This document shows positions 15,658 to 25,838 of a stretch of DNA of 64,000 bases, in pieces (the stretch's first letter is position 1; every line of letters starts with the position of its first letter). A model generated the notes under the pieces. That model was not told the DNA's origin. It did not search any database and saw only the letters and a program-made list of their open reading frames with translations. A program made the translations under genes and the position numbers. Where the stretch lies: the NCBI GenBank assembly GCA_963558565.1, contig CAUWGX010000004.1, positions 153,313 to 217,312 of the forward strand. The letters are read 5' to 3'. Source of the stretch: Atopostipes sp963558565 (GTDB lineage Bacteria; Bacillota; Bacilli; Lactobacillales; Carnobacteriaceae_A).

Positions 15658-17634
15658 TTATTCTTTTTCATAATAGTGATTAAACCAATTTATAATACCT
15701 TCTAAACGTTGAATCCGTTGTTCTGGATGACCTGAACGGGATAGTTCATGGCTTGCATTATGGAAAACAAGCATTTCCGTTTCTTTTCCAAAATATTTTA
15801 AAGAGGTGTAGAATTGTTGTGCTTGTTCAAATGGACAGCGATAGTCATTTAAGGGATGCAGTAACAAGAGAGGAGTCTCCACTTGATCAGCGTAGGCTTG
15901 AGGTGAATTTTTCCACATTTTCTCTATTTCTGTAATATCTGCACCAATTTGATCACGAAAAAAGAAATAGCCAATATCTGAAGTGCTAAATAGGCTAACA
16001 AAATTCGACATTGATCGTTGAGAAGCTGCTGCTTTAAATCGATGGTCACGAGTCACAATCCAATTGGTCATAAATCCCCCATAAGATCCTCCCGTTAAGA
16101 AAAGGTTCTCTTCATCAATAAAGGGATATTCTTTACAAGCTTCGCTAATAGCAGTCATTAAATCCGTATAATCTTCTTTTCCATAGCGTTCGTAAACGCC
16201 TAAGACATGATCCTGTCCATAACCATAAGAACCTCGTGGATTAATTAATAGCACACAATAACCATTCGCAGCCATATATTGAGCTTCATGGTAGAAATTA
16301 GAAGCATGCATAGCGTAAGGACCACCATGAATATTTAAAATGAGCGGATATTGCTTGTTGACATCAAAATTTGGTGGCTGTACGAAATAACCATGAATAA
16401 TACCTCCATCTTCTGCCTCATATTGAACTTCTTGGTAATTTGCTAAAAGATAGTCGCTGTAATGAGCTTCTATATCTGAGCTTAAATATCTCCAAATTTT
16501 TCCATTAAATAATTGCCAAGTAAAAGGCTTGTCAAAACGAGAAGTAGACGCTAATATATCTCCATTTTCTAAAACTAGGTATTCCTTTAAAACTTGTCCT
16601 TTTTCTGAAATAAGCTTCATGTTACCTTTTAAAGAGACCTGGTATAACAAAACATCTCCATATTCAGAGGTTTGAACATAAAAACTTTGACTATCAGGAG
16701 CCCATTGAATAAGTGACCGAGTGATATGTTGATAAAAATCAGAAACACTATTGTCTGCGAATTGTATATCCAAATCTTCAGAAAGGTTTTGAAAGTCTTT
16801 TGTTTTGGTATTGTAAAGATAAAGGTTGAATTGGTTATTGGTCTCGTAAGGGAGTTCTGAACCAACCATCGCTACAAAATGACCATCAGGTGAAGGAGCA
16901 GCTTCACTGAAAATACCTTTTTCAAATTGTGCAGTCAATTTACTAGTTTCAGCAGTCTGGCGGTCGTAAATAAAAACAGCAGAGTCTTGGTTCCAGTCAC
17001 TATTAGGGTCAACTTGTCCTTCATAGTAAATGTAGCGACTGTCTGAACTGACGGAAACAATCCGTCTAAGACCATAGCCAGTGGATTGAGGATCAATGAC
17101 GGTATAATTTTCTTCACTTAATTTTTGTTCACAAAGATAATTTTTCTTTTCCTTATCTACAAAACCTATTCCGTCTGCTTGATAATTTAATGTTTTAATT
17201 TTACGAGAATAAGGATTTTCTTTTGGATCTGTCTCTTTTTCTTCTAATCGAAGAGAAGTTGTAAATAAAAAGGACTCAGTATTCGGAATCCATTCCACAT
17301 GATTTATACCAGATTCAGTTTGCGTTAACACTTGCTGAGTGTGGCTTTTTAAATGATAACTATGTACCTGTGGCTTTTGTGTTTGATTATCATTCGATAA
17401 ATAAAGTAGATAGCCATTTTGATAAGTGGGGGAGTAATTCTCTTTTCCATTGCTAACTAGTAACTCATCAGCGCCTGAATGGAGATCGTAAAATCGAATG
17501 TCTGATCTATAAGCTTCATTGGCTTTATCAAAGTAAGAATAAACGTAATAAAAAGCTTCGTTTTTAGGATCATAAGTAGGAGCCGATCCATATTCTAGGT
17601 CATATATAGTATGAGCATTTTTAAATGTCTTCAT
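15658..17634 (-). CDS. S9 family serine peptidase (acylaminoacyl/prolyl oligopeptidase type)
   Basis: Cytoplasmic oligopeptidase of about 658 residues. The N-terminal 380 residues are a beta-propeller-like region with repeated strand patterns (IYYEG, FVAMVGSELP). The C-terminal alpha/beta hydrolase has the oxyanion region LNIHGGPYAMHA, nucleophile Ser in GGSYGGFMTNW, acid Asp in PLNDYRCPF and His in NASHELSRSGHP. ATG at 17634 is taken rather than the TTG at 17637. It is next to a dipeptide ABC importer, so it probably trims imported oligopeptides. No signal peptide. Confidence 0.9.
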   Translation of the reverse strand: MKTFKNAHTIYDLEYGSAPTYDPKNEAFYYVYSYFDKANEAYRSDIRFYDLHSGADELLVSNGKENYSPTYQNGYLLYLSNDNQTQKPQVHSYHLKSHTQQVLTQTESGINHVEWIPNTESFLFTTSLRLEEKETDPKENPYSRKIKTLNYQADGIGFVDKEKKNYLCEQKLSEENYTVIDPQSTGYGLRRIVSVSSDSRYIYYEGQVDPNSDWNQDSAVFIYDRQTAETSKLTAQFEKGIFSEAAPSPDGHFVAMVGSELPYETNNQFNLYLYNTKTKDFQNLSEDLDIQFADNSVSDFYQHITRSLIQWAPDSQSFYVQTSEYGDVLLYQVSLKGNMKLISEKGQVLKEYLVLENGDILASTSRFDKPFTWQLFNGKIWRYLSSDIEAHYSDYLLANYQEVQYEAEDGGIIHGYFVQPPNFDVNKQYPLILNIHGGPYAMHASNFYHEAQYMAANGYCVLLINPRGSYGYGQDHVLGVYERYGKEDYTDLMTAISEACKEYPFIDEENLFLTGGSYGGFMTNWIVTRDHRFKAAASQRSMSNFVSLFSTSDIGYFFFRDQIGADITEIEKMWKNSPQAYADQVETPLLLLHPLNDYRCPFEQAQQFYTSLKYFGKETEMLVFHNASHELSRSGHPEQRIQRLEGIINWFNHYYEKE

Positions 17635-17693
17635 CAATTTAATTCCTTTCAGTCCTCATAATTTTTTGTCTAATCGGAAGGGTAGCGACTCTT

Positions 17694-17727
17694 ATTAAAA
17701 AGAACCAGGATAACAGATATCCTGGTT
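17694..17727 (-). terminator. Terminator of the peptide-binding protein gene
   Basis: AACCAGGATA and TATCCTGGTT flank a 5-base loop at 17703-17727. Read on the minus strand the stem is followed by CTTTTT. Confidence 0.8.
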
Positions 17728-17741
17728 TCGTTTTTAATGAT

Positions 17742-19325
17742 TTAATTATTCGTTAGTGAAACGTTCGTGCCATCATTACCAACAATAACAATAGAGCTAT
17801 CTGCTCTGACGGTATATCCCTCAACATCATTAGAAATTCCATCTGCTTTTTCGCTAGCTTCTAACTCAATACGTGTGAAATCTGACATGATGATTTCCAA
17901 TGCTTCTTGGTATAAGTTATAGCGACTTTCTTGATCTAATTCAATTTGCGCAGCATCAAGTAATGCATCAACTTCCTCATTACTATAACCTTTCCCATTT
18001 CCTAAAGCTCCAATTTCATCAGAATGAAAGAGCTTATTCAAGTAAAAGTATGGATCTGGCCCCCATGACCATCCACCTAAGTTCATACCTGCTTGTCCTG
18101 AGGCTACTGTTTCGCTATACGTACCCCATTCTTGTGGGTGGAGATTAACATCGATATTTAAATTGTCTTTCATTTGTGCTTGGAAAATGGTTGCATAATT
18201 CATTCTTGATTCTGAAGCGTAAAAGTCGATTTCAAATCCATCTGGATATCCAGCGGCTGATAATAATTCTTTAGCCCCTTCAGGGTCATATTCAACAGCG
18301 AATTCTTCAGGGTTTTCTGGGTAGCCCCATGACGCAGGGGGTATTGGTGAGAGAGAAGCTTCAGCACCTCCCCATTGGTTAACTCCTTGGATAATATCTT
18401 CTTTATTAGTAGCCATGATAATTGCTTGGCGAACTTCAGGATCTGCCGTTGGTCCTTCCACATTATTCAAATCAATATAGTTGGTAGAAAATCCGGGTAC
18501 GCTGACTAATTCTACTTTGTCATTTTGTTCAATGATTTCACGATTTTGGCCGCTAACATCAGTCGCTATATGAATATCGCCCGCCAAAAGTGAATTTGAC
18601 ATTTGGGTAGGATCTTCAATCACTCGGAATGAAACGCCTTCTAAGTGAGGTGTTTCTCCCCAATAGTTTTCATTACTTACTAAATCAATGCGTTGTCCGG
18701 CAGTATAGTTATCGAGTGCGAATGGTCCTGTTCCAATAAAGTTTTGCCCAAACTGATCGCCCCAACCTTCAACTTCTTCTTTCGGGATAATAACATTTCC
18801 TGGATCAGTTAACATATTCAAAAATGGCGCATTAGGTTCTGTTAAATGAACGGCTACTTCAAATTCATTTAAAACTTCTACATTATCCACACCCGTTAAG
18901 CGATTTAAAGAAGATTCAAAAGCGGAACGTTCTAATGAATACTTCACATCCTCCGCTGTCATTTGACGGCCCTCTTGATATTCGCCTGGTTGGAAATAAA
19001 CATCATCCCGTAAGTTAAAGGTATAAGTGCTTCCATCTTCTGAAACTTCCCAATCAGTCGCTAAATTGGGTTCGAAATCTGAATAATCTTCATTATAGAT
19101 AACAAGTGTGTCTCCTAATTGTCGAATGACGTTTGATTCGTATACTCCTGTATATTTTGTTGGATCTAAATTATTAGGGTTAGCCGATAGCCCGATATTT
19201 AAGATGCCGCTAGCTTGATCCTCCCCATTTGCTGACGAATCAGTGTCGTTTGATGGACTAGTACAAGCGACTAGTAAGCTCAAACCCAAAAAAGCAGCTA
19301 ATACATATTTTAGTTTTTTCCTCAT
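17742..19325 (-). CDS. ABC transporter substrate-binding lipoprotein, peptide family 5
   Basis: Extracellular solute-binding protein of 527 residues. The signal peptide ends in the lipobox LLVAC at about residue 21, then a Ser/Asp-rich linker. The mature part has the SBP_bac_5 plan: GLSANPNNLDPTKYT, LATDWEVSEDGSTYTFNLR and VYFQPG near the start, and GGWSWGPDPYF late. It captures oligopeptides or dipeptides outside the membrane. It is divergent from the permease/ATPase genes starting at 19521, an unusual split of the importer into two transcription units. ATG follows AGGAGG. Confidence 0.9.
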   Translation of the reverse strand: MRKKLKYVLAAFLGLSLLVACTSPSNDTDSSANGEDQASGILNIGLSANPNNLDPTKYTGVYESNVIRQLGDTLVIYNEDYSDFEPNLATDWEVSEDGSTYTFNLRDDVYFQPGEYQEGRQMTAEDVKYSLERSAFESSLNRLTGVDNVEVLNEFEVAVHLTEPNAPFLNMLTDPGNVIIPKEEVEGWGDQFGQNFIGTGPFALDNYTAGQRIDLVSNENYWGETPHLEGVSFRVIEDPTQMSNSLLAGDIHIATDVSGQNREIIEQNDKVELVSVPGFSTNYIDLNNVEGPTADPEVRQAIIMATNKEDIIQGVNQWGGAEASLSPIPPASWGYPENPEEFAVEYDPEGAKELLSAAGYPDGFEIDFYASESRMNYATIFQAQMKDNLNIDVNLHPQEWGTYSETVASGQAGMNLGGWSWGPDPYFYLNKLFHSDEIGALGNGKGYSNEEVDALLDAAQIELDQESRYNLYQEALEIIMSDFTRIELEASEKADGISNDVEGYTVRADSSIVIVGNDGTNVSLTNN

Positions 19326-19520
19326 TTTCTTCCTCCTGTAAAAATATTATAGCTCAGATTGTATCACTCAATGTGAGTGAAGTAAATAATTAGTTAGAAA
19401 TAAATTAATTGAAATGCGGTTTATTTTAATTTAATTCTAATAATCTCTCGATTATTTAAAAAGACTGTGGTAGAATTCAATTTATGAATTTTTATCTATT
19501 AAAAAATGGGGGTTATTTTA

Positions 19521-20477
19521 GTGGGAAGATATATATTTAGACGAATCATGAATATTATCCCAACTTTATTTATTGTTGCGGTTATTATTTTCGTCATCAC
19601 TCGTATTATTCCTGGGGATCCAGCAGCTACTATATTAGGACCACAAGCGGGTGTAGCGGAAATAGAACAAATGAGAATTGAGATGGGTTTAGATCAATCT
19701 TATTTGGAACAATTTTTTTCATTTATAAGTGGTTTATTCCAAGGTGATTTGGGGTACTCTTTTGCATATCAAATGGATGTGAACCAGCTCATTTTAGAAC
19801 GTTTTCCAAATACGATTATCTTAACCGTTGCTGCACTTATTATTTCCTTAATTATTGGGGTTTCTGCTGGAATTTTTTCAGCTTATCATAAAAATACTTG
19901 GATGGATTATTTGATTACTACTCTATCTTTAGTCGGTGTTTCCATGCCTATATTTTGGCTGGGCGTCATGTTGGTGCTTGTATTTAGTGTTAATTTTAGT
20001 TTGCTACCAGCAACCGGTATGGGGTATTTAGATCAAGGGATTGATGTTTTCGTCCAGCATCTCTTATTACCAAGTCTGACCCTAGCGACTATACCCACTG
20101 CTTATTTTGCACGAATTACACGTTCAAGTATGCTAGAGGTGTTAAATGAAGATTATATTCGAACAGCACGAGCTAAAGGCTTAAAAGAAAATCTAGTAAT
20201 ATGGAAGCATGCTTTGAAAAATGCTTTAAATCCAATTTTATCTGTTTTAGGTATGCAAGTGGCCGGATTACTTGGCGGATCAGTGGTTACCGAATCTATT
20301 TTTGCTTGGCCAGGTATGGGAAATTTAATCGTTGACGCTATTGATCGTCGAGACTTTGGCGTTGTTCAAGGCGTGGTCATTTTTATAGCGTTTATTTATA
20401 TTGTTGTAAATCTAATCATTGATATTCAATATAAAGTTGTAAATCCGAAAATCACTTATGAGAGCGGTGAAAAATAA
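19521..20477 (+). CDS. dppB: Peptide ABC transporter permease, DppB-like
   Basis: Inner-membrane permease of about 318 residues with six hydrophobic segments, the N-terminal RYIFRRIMNIIPTLF signature of DppB/OppB proteins, and the EAA loop around YIRTARAKGLKENLV that contacts the ATPases. The GTG at 19521 follows GGGGG by eight bases and is preferred to the ATG at 19506, which overlaps that site. Its stop overlaps the start of the next gene, so the two are translationally coupled. Confidence 0.9.
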   Translation: MGRYIFRRIMNIIPTLFIVAVIIFVITRIIPGDPAATILGPQAGVAEIEQMRIEMGLDQSYLEQFFSFISGLFQGDLGYSFAYQMDVNQLILERFPNTIILTVAALIISLIIGVSAGIFSAYHKNTWMDYLITTLSLVGVSMPIFWLGVMLVLVFSVNFSLLPATGMGYLDQGIDVFVQHLLLPSLTLATIPTAYFARITRSSMLEVLNEDYIRTARAKGLKENLVIWKHALKNALNPILSVLGMQVAGLLGGSVVTESIFAWPGMGNLIVDAIDRRDFGVVQGVVIFIAFIYIVVNLIIDIQYKVVNPKITYESGEK

Positions 20478-21352
20478 TGGAAAGTACAAAAAGCGTAGAA
20501 ATAGAAGATGTCCAAATTCGACCTGGCTTCTTTAATCGCTTATTTAGGAATAAATTAGCTATTATCGGTTTTGTGATTGTTGTTATTTTAATTCTGATTG
20601 CAATTTTTGCACCACTTATTGCCACACATGAACCAAATACGATGGATGTGACCGTACCTTTTCTAAAACCTGGTGAAAGTGGTCATATCCTAGGAACGGA
20701 TAACTACGGACGTGATTTGTTCAGCCGTATTATATATGGCTCTAGAGTTTCTTTAATCGCTTCTTTGTCAGCTGTTGCGATCGGAGGAGTCGTTGGTATC
20801 ATTTTAGGGTTAATTTCAGGTTATGCCGGGGGCTGGGTAGATTCTCTTATTATGCGAATAATGGATGGATTTTCAGCGTTCCCATTTGTTTTATTAGCCA
20901 TATTTTTAATGACAGTTTTTGGTCAAGGTCTAGGGAATGTTATTTTAGCTATTGGAATTGGGAATGTTCCTGGATTTACTCGTATTGTAAGAGGGCAAGT
21001 ATTAGCAGTGAAAGAGGAAGAGTTTGTAGAGGTTCTACATTCATTAGGCGCTTCAAGTAATCGAATACTTTTTCTGCATATTTTTCCAAATGCTGTAGCA
21101 CCTATAGTTGTTCACGCTACTTCAAGTATCGCTGGGGCTATTATTTCTGAAGCTACTTTGAGTTTCTTGGGATTAGGTGTAGCGCCACCGACTCCTTCGT
21201 GGGGATCTATTTTAAGCGAAGGTCGTAATTATTTAGTGTTAAATCCAGAAATTGCTACCTACTCAGGTCTCGCCATATTGGTTACTGTTTTAGGGATTAA
21301 TATTCTCGGAGATGGTATTCGCGATGCGCTGGATCCAAAACTGGAAAAATAG
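20477..21352 (+). CDS. dppC: Peptide ABC transporter permease, DppC-like
   Basis: Second permease subunit of 291 residues: an N-terminal hydrophobic segment (about 30-52), the typical periplasmic-side GTDNYGRDLFSRIIYGSR motif, and the EAA loop near EVLHSLGASSNRILFLHIFPN. It forms the heteromeric channel with the upstream DppB-like protein; the TAATG overlap supports coupled synthesis. Confidence 0.9.
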   Translation: MESTKSVEIEDVQIRPGFFNRLFRNKLAIIGFVIVVILILIAIFAPLIATHEPNTMDVTVPFLKPGESGHILGTDNYGRDLFSRIIYGSRVSLIASLSAVAIGGVVGIILGLISGYAGGWVDSLIMRIMDGFSAFPFVLLAIFLMTVFGQGLGNVILAIGIGNVPGFTRIVRGQVLAVKEEEFVEVLHSLGASSNRILFLHIFPNAVAPIVVHATSSIAGAIISEATLSFLGLGVAPPTPSWGSILSEGRNYLVLNPEIATYSGLAILVTVLGINILGDGIRDALDPKLEK

Positions 21353-21366
21353 GCAGGAGGTAAAGA

Positions 21367-22302
21367 ATGTCGAAATTATTAGATATACAAAATTTACATG
21401 TCACCTTTCAAAATAGTTATGGAAAAGATTTTCATGCTATTAAAGGTATAGATGTGGTAGTTAATAAAAACGAAACCATTGGGATTGTGGGAGAGTCTGG
21501 ATCGGGTAAGTCGGTTACTGCAACTTCTATCATGGGTCTTTTACCTGATAAAGCAAAAATTGAAGCGGACGTTATGTATTTCAAAGACAATGATTTATCT
21601 GTGATGAAGCAAAAGGACTATCAAAAAATTCGCGGAGATCAAATGTCTATGATCTTTCAAGATCCTTTAACCACCTTAAATCCAGTATTTACTATCGAAG
21701 ACCAGATTGTTGAGACGATTTTAGCTCATCAAGATAAAACGAAAAAAGAAGCTAAACAAATGGCCATTGATATTTTAAATAGAGTCGGTATTAAAGATGC
21801 TGAAAGACGGATCAATCTCTATCCTCACGAATTTTCTGGTGGTATGCGCCAGCGTGTAATGATTGCCATTGCTTTAGTATGCAAACCTGAGCTCTTGATT
21901 GCAGATGAACCAACGACGGCTTTAGATGTGACGGTCCAAAAACAAATTTTAGATTTATTAAAAGAACTGCAAGAAGAAGTAGAAACTTCTATTATTATGA
22001 TTACTCACGATTTAGGGGTAATTTGGGAGACATGCGATTCTGTGATTGTCATGTTCAAAGGGCATGTCGTAGAAAAAGGATCAGTTGTACAGATTTATGA
22101 TAATCCAGTCCATCCCTATACGAAAGGCTTGTTGGATTCTCAAATCAATCAATTCACAGTGGAGAACGAGAAATTAAATACAATTAAATATGGCAATTTC
22201 GTAGAAGATATGAAATCCGAAAAAAAGCTAGACATGTATGAAGTAGAACCAGGGCATATGGTCGCAAACTTTACAAAAGATGATGGAACAATGGCATGGT
22301 AA
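21367..22302 (+). CDS. dppD: Peptide ABC transporter ATPase, DppD-like
   Basis: ATPase of 311 residues with Walker A GESGSGKSVTA, Q-loop FQDPLTTLNPVF, ABC signature EFSGGMRQRVMIA, Walker B LLIADEPTTALDV and the H-loop THDL. The oligopeptide/dipeptide C-terminal extension begins around HPYTKGLLDS. In many homologues this extension binds an Fe-S cluster through cysteines; none is visible in the tail here. AGGAGG lies seven bases before the ATG. Confidence 0.9.
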   Translation: MSKLLDIQNLHVTFQNSYGKDFHAIKGIDVVVNKNETIGIVGESGSGKSVTATSIMGLLPDKAKIEADVMYFKDNDLSVMKQKDYQKIRGDQMSMIFQDPLTTLNPVFTIEDQIVETILAHQDKTKKEAKQMAIDILNRVGIKDAERRINLYPHEFSGGMRQRVMIAIALVCKPELLIADEPTTALDVTVQKQILDLLKELQEEVETSIIMITHDLGVIWETCDSVIVMFKGHVVEKGSVVQIYDNPVHPYTKGLLDSQINQFTVENEKLNTIKYGNFVEDMKSEKKLDMYEVEPGHMVANFTKDDGTMAW

Positions 22303-22313
22303 GGAGTGATTGC

Positions 22314-23132
22314 ATGAGTGAAAAAGAGTTAATGATTCGTGTGAATAATTTAAAAAAGCATTTTACACTTCCTAAAAAAACAGTTTTTCAAAAAGAACGA
22401 GATGTTGTAAAAGCGATCAATGAAGTTTCATTTGATGTGAATAAAGGAGAAACTTTTGGAATTGTAGGAGAATCGGGATCAGGAAAATCAACCATCGCCC
22501 GTTTAATTAATTTACTCATTCGACCAACGGATGGAGAAGTTTACTACAAAAAACAGAATATTTTAGAATTTGATTCGAAAGAAAAAGCAGAATTTCGAAA
22601 GCAAGTACAAATGGTCTTTCAAAGTCCATATGGTACGTTAGATCCTCGGCGAAGTATTGGATACTCATTAGAAGAACCATTTACTATTCATAGCATAGGG
22701 ACGAAGGCAGAACGAAACCAAAGAATAAATCATTTATTAAATTTAGTGACTCTCCCTCAATCGAGTTTGAATAAGTTCCCTCATGAACTTTCAGGAGGAC
22801 AATTACAACGTGTAAATATTGCACGAGCCATTGCTTTGGAACCAGAGGTTGTGATTTGTGATGAATCAGTATCTGCGTTGGATGTTTCTGTACAAGCTCA
22901 AATTTTAAATCTATTAAATGATTTGCAAGAAGAATTAAATTTAACGTATATTTTCATTTCTCATGACTTAAATGTCGTCCGCTACATGTGCGATCGGATC
23001 GCTGTGATGAATTCAGGAGAGATGATTGAATTGAATACAGCTGAGGAGATCTATAATAATCCACAAAAAGATTATACAAAAATTTTGTTAAATGCAACGC
23101 CAATAAATACACCACACGAAAGAAGGACATAA
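22314..23132 (+). CDS. dppF: Peptide ABC transporter ATPase, DppF-like
   Basis: Second ATPase of about 272 residues: Walker A GESGSGKSTIA, VFQSPYGTLDPRRSIG at the Q-loop, signature LSGGQLQRVNIA, Walker B VVICDESVSALDV and ISHDLN. The ATG at 22314 has AAGGAG at a proper distance; the upstream ATG at 22296 lies inside dppD. Completes the heteromeric importer. Confidence 0.9.
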   Translation: MSEKELMIRVNNLKKHFTLPKKTVFQKERDVVKAINEVSFDVNKGETFGIVGESGSGKSTIARLINLLIRPTDGEVYYKKQNILEFDSKEKAEFRKQVQMVFQSPYGTLDPRRSIGYSLEEPFTIHSIGTKAERNQRINHLLNLVTLPQSSLNKFPHELSGGQLQRVNIARAIALEPEVVICDESVSALDVSVQAQILNLLNDLQEELNLTYIFISHDLNVVRYMCDRIAVMNSGEMIELNTAEEIYNNPQKDYTKILLNATPINTPHERRT

Positions 23133-23133
23133 A

Positions 23134-24096
23134 ATGAGTTTAAGACATGTTATGGAAGTTTACGACCTGATGGATAATATAAATGTTAACGGCAGCATGA
23201 TACAATCCTATTTAAATGAAATAAATTCAGGAGGTGAGATCGTCGTTGAAACCGTAAAAGGTGAGCAAGGGAGTACAGATTTTGTTCAAATAAAAATTGC
23301 AGGTTCAGCCGGAAAGATGAAAGGAGGGACTGCTCCTACACTGGGCGTGGTAGGGCGCTTAGGAGGAATCGGTGCCAGACCTGAAGTTAAAGGATACGTT
23401 TCGGATGGAGATGGAGCTTTATCAGCGATTGCTACTGCTGGTAAACTATTAGATATGCAGTTGAAAGGAGATACTTTAGTGGGAGATGTCATCATTTCTA
23501 CACATATTTGCCCAACAGCTCCGACGCAGCCGCACGAGCCTGTTCCTTTTATGGGCTCGCCAGTTTCTATTGCTGATATGAATAAATATGAAGTGACGGA
23601 TGAAATGGATGCCGTTCTTTCAATAGATACTACCAAAGGAAATGTGATTACTAATCATCGAGGATTTGCAATTACCCCAACTGTTAAAGAAGGCTACATA
23701 TTACGTATTAGCAATGATTTACTAGATATTTATCAACAAGTCTCAGGGACATTACCAGTAACATTACCCATCACTTTTCAGGATATCACTCCTTATGGAA
23801 ATGGCTTATACCACGTGAATTCTATTCTCCAACCATCTGTTGCAACAAATGCACCAGTGGTAGGAGTAGCGATTACAACGGAAGTAGCTGTCGCTGGATC
23901 TGCTTCTGGGGCTAGTCGATTGACAGATGTTGAAGAAGTGGTCCGCTATAGTATTGAAGTAGCTAAGCGTTTTGGAGAGAAATCGTGTGCGTTTTTTGAT
24001 GAAAAAGAATTTCAACTCATTCAAGATTTATATGGATCGGCAAAACATGCACAAACATTTGGAAAAAATAAAAAAGGAATGAATCAGGATGTCTGA
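23134..24096 (+). CDS. DUF1177 family protein
   Basis: Protein of 320 residues matching the DUF1177 family by its overall pattern: the start LRHVMEVYDLMDN, GGTAPTLGVVGRLGGIGARP, VSDGDGALSA, STHICPTAPTQPHEPVPFMG and VGVAITTEVAVAGSASGASR. Family members recur next to peptide importers and M20 hydrolases, but the biochemical role is not established to my knowledge. It follows dppF by one base and overlaps the M20 gene by 8 bases, so it is almost certainly part of the same peptide-utilisation operon. No signal peptide or membrane helix. Confidence 0.8.
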   Translation: MSLRHVMEVYDLMDNINVNGSMIQSYLNEINSGGEIVVETVKGEQGSTDFVQIKIAGSAGKMKGGTAPTLGVVGRLGGIGARPEVKGYVSDGDGALSAIATAGKLLDMQLKGDTLVGDVIISTHICPTAPTQPHEPVPFMGSPVSIADMNKYEVTDEMDAVLSIDTTKGNVITNHRGFAITPTVKEGYILRISNDLLDIYQQVSGTLPVTLPITFQDITPYGNGLYHVNSILQPSVATNAPVVGVAITTEVAVAGSASGASRLTDVEEVVRYSIEVAKRFGEKSCAFFDEKEFQLIQDLYGSAKHAQTFGKNKKGMNQDV

Positions 24097-25354
24097 GATC
24101 CAAGTATTAAAAAAAGAAGTTATTGAAGCGATCGATAAAAATGCGGATGAATTAATTGATCTATGTTCAAAGTTAATTCAAACCCCGTCTGAAAACCCCC
24201 CAGGTGATTCAACGGAGATCACCGAATTTATCAAAGAATACTTAGAGAAGAACGGTTTATCTGTTGATATTCATGAAGCTTCGGAAAATATGTATAATAT
24301 TATTTCTTCATATGGTAATAAAAAAGGAAAGAACCTTATTTATTGTGGACATACAGATGTCGTTCCAGTAGGGGATTTAGAAAAATGGGATTTCCCCCCT
24401 TTACTAGGCGAAGTTCGAGATGGTTATTTATTAGGACGAGGCGCTTCGGATATGAAAGCTGGTCTTGGGGGACTTATTTTTTCAGTGATTTTAATGAAAA
24501 AAATGGGAATTGAACTAGATGGTCAAGTGACTCTCGCTATTGTACCTGATGAAGAGACTGGCGGACGTTATGGTGTCCCATGGATCCTTGAGAAAGGTGT
24601 AATCACTGGAGATGGTTGCTTGATTGCTGAGCCATCATCTACTTATAATCCAACAATTGGTCAAAAAGGCTCATTTGCTTTTGAATTGGAAGTATTTGGT
24701 GAGCCTGGTCATGGAAGCTTATCCCCATTCATTGGAGGAAACGCGATTACAGATGCTATAAAAGCAATTGATCGTATAAAAACAGTGACAGAAATTGAAG
24801 TTGATTTACCTGAAGAAACGCGAGAATTAATCGAAATTTCTAAACAATACATGCGCGAAGTTGAAACGGACAAAGCACCATTTCAAGATGCACTGGATCA
24901 CATTTCTTGTAATGTAGGAATGATTGAAGGAGGAACGGCGTCGAATGTTGTCCCTGAATCATGTAAAGTAAATATTGATTGTCGTTTACCGTTTGGTGTG
25001 AGCCAAGATTCTATTACTGACTACATCCATAATGAATTAGACGCATTAGGGATAGCCTATACGTTTAAACGTACAGGCTTTGAAAGTGAAGCAAATTATA
25101 CATTAGCTGATGATCCTATATGTGATGCGGTTGTTAAGAATATTGCTGAAATATCACAGCATAATGCATATGGAGTTATGCAATGGGCATCATCTGATGC
25201 TCGTCATTTTCGTGCTTATGATATTCCGGTACTCCAATACGGACCAGCCGATTTAAATACGATCCATGGTTATAATGAACGAGCTAGTGTTGATGAAATA
25301 ATACTAGCTGCTAAAGTATATGCAGCAACCATTATTGATTTTTTGAATACTTAA
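24089..25354 (+). CDS. M20 family metallopeptidase / deacylase (ArgE-DapE type)
   Basis: Zinc amidohydrolase of 421 residues. Metal and catalytic motifs are in order: YCGHTDVVPVG (His), GRGASDMKAG (bridging Asp), VPDEETGG (catalytic Glu and metal Glu), IAEPSS (Asp/Glu position), and the C-terminal GPADLNTIHGYNE (His). A dimerisation domain spans about 195-310. It would hydrolyse a dipeptide or N-acyl amino acid brought in by the adjoining ABC importer. Last gene of that operon. Confidence 0.88.
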   Translation: MSEIQVLKKEVIEAIDKNADELIDLCSKLIQTPSENPPGDSTEITEFIKEYLEKNGLSVDIHEASENMYNIISSYGNKKGKNLIYCGHTDVVPVGDLEKWDFPPLLGEVRDGYLLGRGASDMKAGLGGLIFSVILMKKMGIELDGQVTLAIVPDEETGGRYGVPWILEKGVITGDGCLIAEPSSTYNPTIGQKGSFAFELEVFGEPGHGSLSPFIGGNAITDAIKAIDRIKTVTEIEVDLPEETRELIEISKQYMREVETDKAPFQDALDHISCNVGMIEGGTASNVVPESCKVNIDCRLPFGVSQDSITDYIHNELDALGIAYTFKRTGFESEANYTLADDPICDAVVKNIAEISQHNAYGVMQWASSDARHFRAYDIPVLQYGPADLNTIHGYNERASVDEIILAAKVYAATIIDFLNT

Positions 25355-25662
25355 ATGACTAAAGCCTTTATTTAAAGGGTATAAGATTTTTGGAAAATAG
25401 AAATAACGATAAAAGGCATTCAATTTTTAAAACTCTTTTTGAAAACAAGAGAGTTAAAATAATAAATAAAAAATATTTCTTTAAGCAGTCAAGGATATGA
25501 GGAAATCATGTTTTTGGCTGCTTAAGTTTGTCAAAAATATTTTCTTTGTAAACGATCTATTAATCATACAACATCATCAGGACTACACGAATTAAATAAA
25601 TGCCTGAAATAGGACTAAAAAATATGAATGTTTTTCTTTTTATGTACTCTCTGATTCAGACT

Positions 25663-25695
25663 TTCAAACTGTATCAGAAAGTTTGAAGATTTTTT
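25663..25695 (+). terminator. Terminator-like hairpin in the 25355-25838 gap
   Basis: TTCAAACT at 25663-25670 pairs with AGTTTGAA at 25680-25687, followed by GATTTTTT. A second, T-less inverted repeat around AAGCAG/CTGCTT lies at about 25493-25526. The rest of this 484-base gap shows no gene. The hairpin sits far from the M20 stop and about 145 bases before the PRD regulator, so a leader attenuator is possible. Confidence 0.5.
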
Positions 25696-25760
25696 ATAAA
25701 AATACAACTAACAGATAAATTGCAAGAAGAGGTGATAGTTGTTGCAATTATTAGTCATTT

Positions 25761-25774
25761 AGAAAGCGCTTAAT
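25761..25774. promoter_or_regulatory. cre-like site before the PTS operon
   Basis: AGAAAGCGCTTAAT, with the GCGC centre of cre sites, 65 bases upstream of the regulator start. Confidence 0.6.
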
Positions 25775-25838
25775 AAACTATAAGGTATATACATGGAGGC
25801 GCTGACAATGACCGGGTTATTTAATTAGGAGGGATTAT

